This document shows positions 42,936 through 53,758 of a DNA stretch of 64,000 nt, piece by piece. The notes beneath the pieces were generated by a model. The model did not search any database, had not been told where the DNA came from, and saw nothing but the letters and a program-made list of their open reading frames with translations. Both the position numbers and the translations under genes were made by a program. The DNA comes from Moniliella sp. 'wahieum'. Its lineage: Eukaryota; Basidiomycota; Moniliellomycetes; Moniliellales; Moniliellaceae. The DNA lies in contig RSEE01000003.1 in the NCBI GenBank assembly GCA_003971905.1, positions 682,001 to 746,000 of the forward strand, given 5' to 3'. Position 1 is the stretch's first letter, and every line of letters begins with the position of its first letter.

Positions 42936-45900
42936 TCACCCCTCGGCACTTGAAGCACTTGGTGCTTGAGGACAGGGCGCGTGCGCACGTGCGGATGGCG
43001 GGGGGGGGGGGGCGAACGAGTCTAGGTCGTCTAGGCTAGGCGGCTCGGGGAAGGTCAAGTTATCAAACTGATCAAAGTCCAAAGGTAGCGCATCCTGCAA
43101 CTCGGCCGTTTCCTCGGCGGTCCCGGCAGCTTGCCCCTCCCCCACGGACTCCTGGGGCATAGAAACGTTTGCAGGTGGCAATGGCGCCAACGTCGAGGCA
43201 AGTGGGGATCCAACGGCAGGGGGGTGGGCCAACGGCGTGGCGGTGGACAATGCCTTTGTCGTGCGCAACGTGGATCGAATGGGCGAAGTGGCGCGGCTGT
43301 GCGCGATCCGGCGCACGGGAGACCCAGCACGCGAATGCGCAGGAGAAGGGGCCGGACTGCCATCGGCACCGGTGCGCGCGTGCCGCTTGGAACTTCGGGA
43401 TCGGAAAGGCGAGTTGGCGCCGGATCCGGAGCCAGAGCCGGATCCTGAACCTGGACCTGAACCTGAACTTGGGGTGGAAGGCCCAGCGGCCTTGCGCGCC
43501 TTGAGCTTAGCACGGAGAAACACAACGAGGGTGGATTGTAATCGTTGAAGTGCTTCTTGAATCCCAGCTCGCTCTAAGTTTTCGATCTCCGCTGAGGAAA
43601 GCGTACCAAACACGTCGGGGTGCAAATAGAGCGCCCGCCGTGGTGAACGATCGGAGGGCCATCCAGCAGCGATTCGATCGGACCCGGAAGGGACGCAGCC
43701 GGGTCAGCTTCCGCTGGTGCTGGCGCAACAATGATCTTGATGGGAGGACCTGGAGCACTTGCTGTACTTGCTGTACTTGCTGTACTGCTTGCTGCGCTTG
43801 CTGCTTGTTGCGCTTGTTGTACTTGTTGTGCTTGCCAAAGGGAACCTGGGCGATTGAGAAGACCGTTTGCTCGTGCCGGGAGAGGCACGGGTAGCTGGCG
43901 AACGTCGAGACGCCCGTGGCGGGGTAGGGGATACATGCGACCCAGTTGCACCCGGTGCTGGTGGGGCGTAAGGGAACATGGGAGGAACCATGGCAAAGGG
44001 TGCAGACCAGGGTATCCGGGAGAAAATGGCGGCATAAATGAAGTTGCACCCCCGGGGTACAGACCTGGGAGCATACCGGGCAGGACCCCCGGCATTCCCA
44101 GCGGACCCAACGAGGGAAACTAGGTGGGTACCCGAGTGTGGCTGGGGGGTATGGCACAGCCGCCGTGTCGAGGCAGAGGAGAAGGGAGGAGGTGGAGGCA
44201 CCATGGATGGCATGGTAGTACGCCAACGCCGCGGATTGGAAGCGGGAGGAGGCGCAAACGATGGACTGGGCTTTGCACTGCTCTTGCTTTTGGCTGGACC
44301 GAAACTGTCGGGGACGCTTTAGAGACGAGAGCTGGGTCAAATCCATCACCACTGGAGCCCTGGTAACAGGAGAATTGTCTTTCGCAGGACCATGACCACC
44401 CAATTCCGGTAACGGTGATGGTACCGGGGGCGGAGGTACCTCGACAGGCGGGGACGGGCACGTGGGGACAGGAGGGGGTGGGGGCACCGAAACAGCTTCT
44501 TCTGCTGCCCCTGAAGCTTACCAGAAGTGACTGCAGGAGGCTCAGGCACGTCTGTGGCAAGTCCAGGATCGGGCACGGCAGGGGGAGGGGGGCACGCACC
44601 CCCTTCTTCATGGGATGGGGTGCGCTCCGGTGTGGTGCCGAGGCAGTGCTTGAAGGAACAGGCGAAAGCTGTCCCAACTTGTTCTGGCAGGTTCCCTGGG
44701 CTTCAGCCGTGTCCTGCAACGGCACATCCACGGTCCCAGGTGAGGGCGCGTTGGGAGTGGAGGACTGGTCGGTTGCATGGGTGGGCTCGGGCGAAACGGC
44801 AGGCTTGGGCGTTGGCGAAGTAGACAGCGCGGGGAAGATTTGGAAAATGTCAGAATCCGTGAGGCCGGCAGCGGAAGAGGTGTGGGAGCCAAAGGCTTCC
44901 AGACCCAAGGTAGACATGCGGCGTTCGACTGGGTCGACATTAAGACCTTGCCCATTTCCGGCGCCGGCAGGGCAAGGGGGAAAGAGGAAGGGGGTCCTGT
45001 GGCAGCAGCGCAGCTGCTGCTGCTTGCAAAAATTGATGGGCAGTCTCTGCGGCCCCAAATTCGGCTTCGTCCGAGTCGTTGCCGCCGCCAAACAGGTCCG
45101 AGTCGTCCGATCCAGGACTGCCCTTCCGTTTCCTAGACATACCGGCACCCACAGCATTAACAGCTTGGATCAGTTCCTTGGCCACAGTGGGCGAGAGCGT
45201 GGAAGGCAGTTCGGATGGGGAGGGGTGCTCGGTCCCCATTAAAAGTCCGAGCATAGGGTCTTCCGACTTGGTATGTTGAAGCCCAGGTGCGTCGGCATCG
45301 GAGGGGACATGGAGCTCCAGACATTGGCTCAGGATCTGGATCGTAGAGATGGATCTGGCAAAGGAACTTTGATCAGCATTCACATTCGCAGCCTTATGGT
45401 ATGCATGAGAAGGCCAAGGCGTACCCGTATTCCAGCGGTACCGTTTCTCCCGCTTCGCATGGCCGGCCATTCAGACGGAGGCCGTGCTTGCCATGCACTC
45501 GGAGGCAGGGGGGACGGAGTTGCAGATCGATGGTTGCATGGGGCCGACTGATGTCTGTTCCAGGCCCCAATTCGACTAGTGCTGAGGCCGGGTGGAGAGC
45601 TGGCGACATGGGGCTCCGGCCAAGAACAAGGGATGCTGCATGGACTGAGAGGCAGGTAGCACCGGCCCTGATCTGGACATATTGCAGGTCCTGCACCGGA
45701 GTTGGTTCCGACGAGACCAGCAGGCCTTCTTGCGGGACAAGGCTCACCGATACAGGCGACTGCTCCCCCATTTCCTCGTCCAGCTCATCGTCGGTTGGGT
45801 CACCTAGGTCATGCGCAGGAAGGAAAGAGGCAGGCATCGCACCGGTCGAGGAAGATGCAAAGAGAGCCAGGAGTTGGTCGTGGACTGCACTTCCGGGGAG

Positions 45901-46120
45901 CATGCTGGCCACGGCCGGGGACACATGGTTTCCCGACTCAGATGGTGAGCTATGGCCAGAATGATGCAAGCCACCTGGAAAGAGGGCGGCGAATTCGGGC
46001 GGCAACGAGTGGAGCGGAGGCGGGGCGGCCCAGGCATAGGCTCTGACTCGGACATGAGAGATGGCGGGGACGGCGTGAGGCGGGATGGGGCGGCGAGGGA
46101 GGAGGAGGGGCGCTGGACAT
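42936..46120 (-). CDS. FHA-domain protein with long low-complexity arms (frameshifted)
   Basis: Reading leftward, the likely start at 46120 gives MSSAPPPPSPPHP, then PPEFAALFPGGLHHSGHSSP and an acidic DDELDEEMGEQ. An FHA phosphothreonine-binding domain follows (about 45690-45400): VQIRAGATCLSVHAASLVLG, RSPMSP, LGPGTDISRPHATIDL and KHGLRLNGRPCEAG; the RSP, S-R-H and N-G core matches the family. Further on are SRKRKGSPGSDDSDLFGG (a possible nuclear signal), Pro-rich stretches, a Gln-rich run (43755-43850), and a second conserved-looking block: IKIIVAPAPAEADPA, GPIESLLDGPPIVHHGG, HPDVFGTLSSAEIENLERAG and IQEALQRLQSTLVVFLRAKL. A Ser/Gly and Ser/Pro tail ends the protein. The layout recalls fungal FHA transcription regulators of the Fhl1 type, but no forkhead domain was found. 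A G13 run at 43000-43012 makes the C-terminus uncertain; frames change at least five times. Confidence 0.72.
43755..43850. repeat. Gln-coding trinucleotide-like repeat
   Basis: CTTGCTGTA and CTTGTTGTA units repeat in the FHA gene; on the coding strand they read CAA/CAG-rich codons giving QQVQQAQQAASAAS. Confidence 0.8.
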
Positions 46121-47831
46121 GGCAGTTGGTGCGCTGGGCTTAGAGGGTGGTGCGCATCGTGGCCAGGCGAGGGTCGGAGGGACAGACGAGCAGGAGGCAG
46201 GACAGGATTGTTTTGGTTTTAACGAGCGGCTGCGTTTCTCTGCGTCCAGAAAATATTTTTTTCTGCCCAGCGCCTCCGTGCCTTCCCTCACCGGTCACCG
46301 GTCACCCCTTACCTAAGGCACCGCCATTGCAATGCTGAAACTTTGCCTGCTGGGCCATGCCTGGACCAACGCGGGAGGGTTGCACGTTCCCTGTCCCAAC
46401 ACCAACACCACTCCCACTCCAAGCGCGGCATCGCGTCGGACGATCTCTGCCGCATGGTGGTGCTGCCCTCGGTACCAGAACTATCATCCGCACCGCCATC
46501 ACCATCCATCCCAGTTGGCCACACGAACCTCCTCGTTGGTATGGGCCATCCACGCACCGTTTTCGACCACAACAGCCTCTCTGCTGCTGTATCCACCGAG
46601 CCTATAGTGCACGCGGTTGAGGCAGTCAGCGGTGAGAAGCTGCTATGACGGTGTGGGTAGTGGAGGCGGTAGTGACCGAAGTGGGGGATATAGGTTCCAG
46701 GAAACGTTGTTGCGAGTTCTGTCGAATTGCAGCTGAATTGCAGCTGGGGGGTGCCATTAACGTTTAACGTTTAACCATCATTGCGCTGATGAGATCGATG
46801 AGACACAGGCCAACCGTAGAATTGGAGATTAACTTTTGTGGGCGGGGAAGCATGTAGTCAGGAAGCGCTAATAAGCTACCCCTCCATGATTTCGTCAACA
46901 AGTTGCTAAGCTGCATGTTTCGCATGCTCGAAACTCCTAACTAGTGCGGTGCTAACACCATCCTATAATACAACACAGCTGTTTTGGTACACATGCGATC
47001 TTTTCCAGGGCATTTCCCATGCTTTCAAGAAGATTCAATCGCCAATCTCTCACCCTCGGTGTACTTCGTATGTGGGGAAGGAGCAATCGATGTCTGTCTC
47101 GTTCTGTAGTCTGTATAGTGCATCCCATATGCTTTTGAAGCTTTACTACCAGTGTGTGTTCCTCCGTATCGGTCTTGCTTCTCAAACCCTCTCTGCGTAC
47201 CACTGCTTCCCTATCTATCCCGTGTTCCGGATTTGCATCTTTCCTATACGACTCTCAGGGCTATAGTCGATAACTCGTGGACTCTTCCACCATCATCGTA
47301 TATCCTCTCTCCTCTTAGGCTTTATGTCTTACGACCGAAGGTACTGAAGAGCTTTTATGAGCACAAAAAGTAGGCCATAGCGGACCCATAGCTACCAGTA
47401 GCTCTCCCAAATATATCGTCTTCGTTGCCTGGTCTGCGACTTGTGACTCGAACCGCTAGCTCTATTAGGTTCATCACATTAGTAATAGACGTTGGGTCCA
47501 GGCGGCCTGACCCAACCAGAAGATGCTGAAGATTGCTTGCTTGACCTTGGACCTTAGATCTTAAGCTTGTGGGAGGCGAACAAGGCAGGGAAGGAAGTGG
47601 AGGTGAAGCAATCCGGCGAAGGCAGCCTGGAGGCGCAACAAGGAGGGGCGGAACAGAGGCGGAACGGGGCCGTGGCGCACAAGGCTCTTAAATCGACCGA
47701 ACATCGATCTCAAGCTTCAAGGAGCCACAGCATGCAGCAGAGCTGTCTCTCTCTTGGACAAGAGTGGGCGTTTGAAATTGGGCACCACCTTCGAGCTTCC
47801 AATTTCCGCGTCAAGCCCTGAAAAGCCTCAG

Positions 47832-47871
47832 GCTTTGCATGCTTTGCAGGCTTTGCAGGCTTTGCAGGCTT
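47832..47871. repeat. GGCTTTGCA tandem array
   Basis: Four to five tandem copies of a 9-base unit, with GCTTTGCAT as the first variant. Confidence 0.85.
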
Positions 47872-48263
47872 AGCCACTGCTTCGCGCGGCTTCCAGAGAT
47901 TCTTCCCAACCTCGCCGAAGATAAGATGGTCCCGCGTGAGCCTGACCGGTGACCGTCCATGGCCACCGATCATCGATCATCGACGATGATTTCGATCGAA
48001 CACGAGCGCACGAGCTGCGCCATCGTCTTAGCTCTAGCTCTTACTGGATGCAGAGGTTCAGGAGCAAGTGCAACACAAGCAACACCCAGCCCAGTCTTGG
48101 ATTCCCTGCCGATCGCGCTTTTGTCCCACTCTCGCCCCCCACCGCCACCGGCCACCGGCCACCGCCCCACCCCAGCCCCACGTCTCCGAGTCCCCGAGTC
48201 CTCCAGTCCTCCGAAAGCTGCCAGTCCAGTCGAGTCTACGTAGCGCGTATAGACCCCGTCGCA

Positions 48264-48390
48264 GACGATCGATGATCGATGATCGATCATGGCAACTGAC
48301 ACGCGACACGCGACATGTGACATGCAACGTGCAAGAAGGGGCACGTGACGTGTGACATGTGACCGATGATCGATGATCGATCATGTGATC
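48264..48390. repeat. Paired ATCGATGATCGAT arrays around ACATGT words
   Basis: The 22-base sequence beginning CGATGATCGATGATC and ending ATCATG occurs identically at 48270-48291 and 48364-48385. Between them lie CACGCGACATGTGACATG-type words. Confidence 0.8.
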
Positions 48391-48641
48391 GGGGGCCATG
48401 CACCATGTGCTTGCACCGCACCCTGCTTTAAAATGGCCGCGGCCGCTCCAACCTTCCAGGCCGCTCCTGCTCCTCCGCTCACGCTCTCGAGCAGCGCTCA
48501 GCCGGAGGGCGCACGCTCAGGCGCTCAGGCTGCTCTCAGATCAGGCTGTGCCTTCAGTCCAGCTGGAGACTGCTGGCGACGGCCGCACGCCTGTGGCTGT
48601 GACATTGTGAGCGCGCTGAGCCCAAGCTCAGCTCTTTCTCA

Positions 48642-48682
48642 ACTCTGAGAAGATCTGAGATCTGAAATCTGAGATCTGAGAT
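48642..48682. repeat. AGATCTG array
   Basis: Four tandem copies of a 7 to 10-base unit around AGATCT (AGATCTGAGATCTGAAATCT and on). Confidence 0.85.
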
Positions 48683-49085
48683 AATACAGGCGGCACGGGG
48701 CCAGTGGTGGTTAGGCCTTAGGGCTCGTCGCAGGCTGTCGCCACCGCCACGACAGTTCAATTCACCCACATGTGCGGGGTTGGTCTCGATGGGCGGAGGA
48801 AGGTCGGAGGAGAGTGTAGTGCGGTGCGATCCAAGCGGAGGAAGCTTCACTTGAAGCTTGAAGGTGACACAAGGCGATGCAAAAGCCGATACAAAAGGCA
48901 AGATGCACTGCCCGCGCTCACCGCACTGCCCGCTCGCAGCGCTCTGAGTACTATGGATATAAGAATCCTGGGTACCTAGCTAACTGGTAAAACTGCGCCC
49001 TGGTGCTCCATCGGGGTGCAGGAGGGTGCAGGCGGATGCAGGCGGCAGGACACACGATGCGGTGAGATCTGAGATGTAGGACATT

Positions 49086-49165
49086 TGACGTGTGACATGT
49101 GACAGGTGACGTGTGACAGGTGGCGTATGTGACGTGTGACATGTGACGTGTGAGATCTGAGATAC
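49086..49165. repeat. GTGACATGTGACAGGTGAC array
   Basis: About seven imperfect units of GACGTGTGACATGT or GACAGGTGAC, closing with GTGAGATCTGAGAT. Confidence 0.85.
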
Positions 49166-50087
49166 GATGTGTCGCTGTCGTGCAATGGATGGGATCCAAT
49201 ATCTGTGCACCATGAGACCATCGATCATGCACCATGAGATTCATGAGATTCATGACGCTGAGTACTACTGAGTTACTGAGTACTGATTGGTGCCTGGGCG
49301 TCAGAAATGGGATGAGTGATGTATGATGTGCCCTGGCAAGCCCTGGGAGGTAGCGCTGTGGTACACGGTGTATTTCATGGCGTCTGGTCTTGTCTGGGTC
49401 TGGTCCAGTGCTGGAGGCCGAGTCGAGTCGCACGGACTCAGACTGAGTCCGCTGAGCGCACGGGCGCTCTGAGTTTGCGCACTGCGACTGTGTGCGAGTC
49501 TCAGTATGGCGCAGACAGAGGGCTGGGGTGCCCGGTACGGCCGGTACCATGTGTCAGTTCATCCATCCCATATTCATCCGTTGGCACTATTGTACTGAAC
49601 CCACGCTACATAGCTCCAGGCTCTTCGACAACCCCTCTCCACGCACGATGGTCTACGATCGATGAATTCGATATCGTAAGGACAAATGAGCAATGATGTT
49701 AATGATGCGTGATGAATGATTGGTGACGCGTGACGCTGTGCCATCGCGCCGAGCTCTCAGCGCGGGGCCGAGGTGCGCAGACCTCGACCGCGATTGCACC
49801 ACAGTTGGGCTAGATACCGGCGAATACCAGAGTCGCTCGCTCTCCTTCCTCCTCTCCATCTCCCCCGTCCTTCCCACCCCTGCGCGGGCTCAGCGCTCAC
49901 CTGGGCGCCCTCCTTCCCCTTGGCGCTGCGCTACGCTACGCTTCGCCCCTCTCCGTTGCAGCCTCGTCCATCGGCTGCCGTTCTGTCCTTCTGTCTTCCC
50001 TCCCCGTACCCCTTGCCACCCATTCTCCCATCGCACCCCACGCCCTTTCATCCTCCTACCCCCTGACCCCCTTACCCCGCACTCACC

Positions 50088-52006
50088 ATGGACATGTCCG
50101 TGTCCATATCCTACAGCCATCCCGCTGCTCGCCTCTCCGTCCCGCTGGCACCTCTACCGCCTGGTCCGACCGCAGCTTCACCAGCACCGCCAGCACAGCA
50201 CTCACGCCTCCCGTAGCTCTACCGTCGAATCCGCCATCACCCTCGACGGACTAGAGCCCAGCAAGGAACAGGATCACGAGCTGGAAGAGGAGCAGGAGGC
50301 ACTCTCTCTCCTCTGCCTTCTGGCCCGGGCCTTACCTGTTTCCCAGCCCCAGTCCCACCCCCACATCCGGCTTCTCCCCCCAACCTGTCCACCCGCAAAT
50401 ACAGTGTCCCACCCTCCGCCGCGCCGGACGCCCTTCCCCGCTCGACCACCCTCGCAATCTCACCATTTTCCCCATCCCCGAGGCCGGCAGGGGCGAGTCG
50501 CCCTTTGTCCCACCCCCGTCCGAATCGCACCCCCTCCACCCGCCCCAACACCGTCTCCTGCGACCGAGCCACTCGGCCTCGTTGCTCAGTACCACCCCGC
50601 GTTCCCGTCATCACCATTCCACTCGAATGGCAGGCGGCGTGGTGGGCCCTCTGCCCCCCGCTCCCGACATGCCACGGTCCCATTCATCCTCGTCCTTGTC
50701 CCCGATGAGTCTGGCTGACCATCTTCTTCAACCCCCGCGCCCGCCTGGTGCCTCCTTGGCCAAGCAGCTGTCGCGCCAAGAAGTATTGGAAAGCATTGAT
50801 TGGCTCCGGGGCGAAGTTCACCTGCTCGGATCCGAGTCCGATGCAGATGAGCGCTCGGAGGGCTCGGAGGACGATGGGGCAATCGTTGGATCGGTTGCAA
50901 GAGCGGTTGCAGGCTCAGTACCGTGGGCGGTCTTCTGCTGGCCTGGGCCAGGATCGACGTTAGGGCCCAGGTCAGGGACAGGACCAAGGTCAGGATTGTC
51001 ATTGGGCGTCCGACCAAGTATGAGTCACGGAAGCCTTCGTCCGACCCGCAACCACCTGCCCCTTGCTCGGCTTACCTGCTTCGTTTTCTTCGCCTTCGTC
51101 CTCTGCGTCTTCGTCTCTGCTTGTCCTTCTTCAGGGACTGCATGAGAGCTGCCGATCCTTCCTCCCCCTGGGTTTCGTGGCCGAGGCGAGGCAGGAGGAA
51201 CGAGGGACGCGTTGCATTCGGACTTGTTGGCCCAATGGCTCCAAGCTTCAGCAGGCGACCATGCGACCGTCTCAGAAGCGCGCCCAGCCGCGCCACCGTC
51301 CGCTCCACCTCCTCCACCCCCTACGTCGACTGTTTTGCCCGCTCGGACCGCATCGGGTAAGATGGTGCCCTCTTATCTCCCCCTTGCTCCCCTCCGTTCC
51401 ATCAGCAAAGAGACCGCTCCTCCCTCTCCTCCCTCTCCTCCCTCTCCTCCCTCTCCCTTCTCTTCTTCTCCCATCGTTCAAAAAGGTATCATGGCTGAGG
51501 GCACACCGCATCCCTCACAACGTTCCTCGCCCTTGCCCAACGATGAAAGGTGCCCAACTTGATGTCGCGGACAGTACGACGGATGCTCTCCTTCGAAAGG
51601 AGGTTACACCTGGACCTGCGCCTGTCCCGGCGTCTGCACCTGCGTTGACCCCTGGACCCACTGTCCAGCCCCAACACGGTTGTCTGCCCAACCACCACCA
51701 TCATCCACTATGGCGCTGAGGCCCCCCACCTCCGCCACCGCGCAAGCGAATCGTTCCTTTGGCGGGACCACGAGGCTCTTCGGTTGCGCGCGCCCTTTTC
51801 TCATTCTTCTCCACTTTCTCCTTCTGCTTCTTCGCCTTATGCTTCTTCTCCTCTAGGACCGGGGCTTGGGCCAGGGCCGCGACGACAACGTCCACCATGC
51901 TTCCTACTACGTTGGGCGTACCCCTGGCCCGCCCCTGGCACGCAGTCGCCACACTGCTTCCTCCACCTCCCTCCGGACCATGTTCCGCAGAGGCGCAGGT
52001 CGGTAA
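50088..52006 (+). CDS. Ser/Pro-rich protein of unknown function (frameshifted)
   Basis: I do not recognise a family. The start has an excellent context (CACCATGGACATG) and gives MDMSVSISYSHPAARLSVPL. Coding-like segments in changing frames are LDGLEPSKEQDHELEEEQEA, NLSTRKYSVPPSAAPDALPR, RSHSSSSLSPMSLADHLLQP, LAKQLSRQEVLESIDWLRGE, SLDRLQERLQAQYRG, DALHSDLLAQWLQASAGDHA and a PPSPPSPPSPPSP repeat (51417-51465), then ESFLWRDHEALRLRA and SSTSLRTMFRRGAGR before TAA at 52004-52006. A probable intron (donor GTATGAGT near 51019, acceptor CTTCAG near 51135) falls between the coiled helical part and the Ser/Pro part. The mix of Ser/Pro linkers, short helices and an SSSS-SPMS block suggests a phosphoregulated cytosolic or nuclear protein; that is inference. 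At least six frame changes. Confidence 0.5.
51413..51465 (+). repeat. CTCCCTCTC coding repeat
   Basis: A 9-base unit repeated about five times, coding Pro-Pro-Ser. Confidence 0.85.
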
Positions 52007-52720
52007 CCGTATTCCCTACTTAGCTATCAGCATCCTTAATTGCTTCTGTGTCCCCCTCCCCATCCCCTCCCCGTCCCCTCCCACTAATCCTTTTGGTTTC
52101 CCGGTTTTGCGGTTTTGCGGCTTCGCGGTTTCGCGGTGATGGCTTCCTCTCCCTACTTCCCCCCAACTCAAGGCGCTTAGGTTCTGCGCTTCTCATCATA
52201 CCCTCTCCCGCTCGCTATGCTTTTCGTCATCGTCATCGTCATCTCCATCGCTATCGCTATCTTTCCCGCTATCGTTATCGTTATCGGTTTTGGTTTTGGT
52301 TCTGGTTTGGTTTGGGGTTGGAGGTTGCAGTGGTTTGGGCCTTTTGTGGCTGTCGATCTACGCCTCCTCCGACCGCCCCGCAGGCCTCATCGTCATCGAC
52401 CATCCCTCACTCCCTTCGTCCGATTTGCGTTTTGTTTTGCCCTTGCCTTTGCCTTTGGTCTTCCCTTCCCATCCTTTCCCTTCTCCCCTCCCCCCCCCCC
52501 CCCCTTCCCTCACAGCTCCGCTAGACTGATATATCATACCCCTTCGTTTGTACATCTTACTCCGCACGTACCCGCAGGTACCCGCAAAAACTAGCAGACA
52601 CCTGCAGACCGATAGAGGAAAACGCGTGGCCTACGTGGGGGAGGGAGGGCAGTCGGGAAGCTTCATGTGAATGTGTCAGATTGGGGCGCGGAAGGAAAGG
52701 GAGCGAACGTTGTGTGTAAA
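52007..52720. other. Pyrimidine-rich spacer with simple repeats
   Basis: No gene. CCCCTCCCCNTCCCCTCCC units (52046-52082), GGTTTTGCGGTTTTGCGGCT (52109-52137), GTCATC then TATCGC/TATCGT hexamers (52226-52285), TTTTGG units (52284-52316), TTTGCC units (52440-52460) and a C15 run (52490-52504) follow one another. Confidence 0.75.
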
Positions 52721-53758
52721 TCAAACTGGGGCACAGAACCGGTTTTGGTTCTTGGCGGTACGCAGGGCGTCAAGGGTCGCCACCTCGGTCGAGGTCTGCA
52801 TCGCAGCTTGCACCTCCTCATCCATCGTGAGCAGAAACGGGTTGTGCTCCCGTTCTTGCGCCATCGTGTACACCCCGGTAAACACACCATGTTCCGGCCT
52901 TGCCGCACGTCCGCTACCAGCGCTTGCACCGCCGGACGAAGCGGGATCACCCCCGACTAAAGGCAACGTTGGAACGCGTGTACTCGTGGCCACAGTACAC
53001 CAAGGTATCCGGTGGCAACGCCGTGAGCGTACGGAGCGAACCAAGCATCTGCTCCGCTGTGCCTTCAAAGAACCGGCCACAGCCCGAGATGAACAACGTG
53101 TCCCCCGTAAACACGGCGCGATGGCCGTCCTTCGTGTCCGTGACAAAGTAACAGATCGAATCTTGCGTGTGACACGGCGTAGCTAGTGGTACCACCTCAA
53201 TCGAGGACCCTTCTTGAAGTCGAAAGGGCGTGCCGGGCGTCATCACCTCGCTCACCGCCTCGACCGAGGTAGAGCCCCCGTAGATCGGCGCATGCGGGTG
53301 CTTTCGCGCCTAGAGGGGGAACGTAACGTAGAGGGAATAGGTAGGTGAGATGGGAGGATCTGTTAGTATAGTCCACCGCAAGCGCAACGAAATGTAAGAA
53401 ATAGACGAGGGACCCAACGTACAAAGTGCCGGTTGCCACCAGCATGGTCGTAGTGGTCTGCCAATCATAAGGAGGAAAAAAGAGGGTTAGAACATGTCAA
53501 CCAAAAGGCCATCCACAAGGTCACCCAAAAGGTTGAGGAGAGTGGAGAGAGAGGGGGGGAAGAAGGGAGCGCATGAGCGTACGTACGGTGTGTCGTAAGG
53601 ATACCCAGAAACTTGTGGACGCCAGCGTGCTTGGCTGCAGTCTCGACCTTGGTCAGGTCGTATGGGTCCACCAGCATTGCCGAGCCGGCGTCCAGGTGAT
53701 CGTCGATGATCAGATACGCATAGTTGTCTTCGCGCACAAGAACAGGCACAACCTTCAT
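52721..53758 (-). CDS. GLO2: Glyoxalase II (hydroxyacylglutathione hydrolase), three exons
   Basis: It hydrolyses S-lactoylglutathione to lactate and glutathione, the second step of methylglyoxal removal. On the minus strand the start at 53758 gives MKVVPVLVREDNYAYLIIDD, the canonical cytosolic N-terminus. Exon 1 (53587-53758) ends in TTH; a 35-base exon 2 (53423-53457) supplies the metal-binding motif, giving TTHHYDHAGGNRHF; exon 3 starts at 53309 with ARKHPHAPIYGG. Later metal ligands are seen in TPCHTQDSICYFV, FTGDTLFISGCGRFFEGTAE and YCGHEYTRSN. The C-terminal substrate-binding part has EREHNPFLLTMDEEVQAAM and TLDALRTAKNQ. Introns have GTACGT donors. About 265 residues, as usual. One indel lies near 52955. 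The frame is also open upstream to 54085, which could add a leader in a mitochondrial form, but that extension is not targeting-like. Confidence 0.95.
53310..53422 (-). other. Intron 2 of glyoxalase II
   Basis: 113 bases, donor GTACGT, branch-like ACTAACAG, acceptor CTCTAG. Confidence 0.85.
53458..53586 (-). other. Intron 1 of glyoxalase II
   Basis: 129 bases, donor GTACGT, acceptor TTGGCAG; it splits a His codon of the metal-binding motif. Confidence 0.85.

Larger units (their letters stand above)
46121..50087. other. 4 kb spacer rich in palindromic word arrays
   Basis: No gene is supported. AACGTT words are at 46757-46776; a 9-base GGCTTTGCA array at 47832-47871; ATCGAT words at 47966-47998, 48264-48292 and 48362-48390; GACATGTGACATG words at 48305-48362 and 49086-49150; AGATCT words at 48642-48682 and 49063-49165; AAGCTT words at 47570, 47710 and 48841-48866. 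Open frames at 47567-47821 and 48373-48648 are not protein-like. The last 300 bases are C/T-rich and lead into the next gene. Confidence 0.55.

Noticed and set aside
47436-47465. Possible tRNA B box GGTTCGAGTCA on the minus strand
   Set aside because: No T stem, acceptor or anticodon arm can be formed around it.
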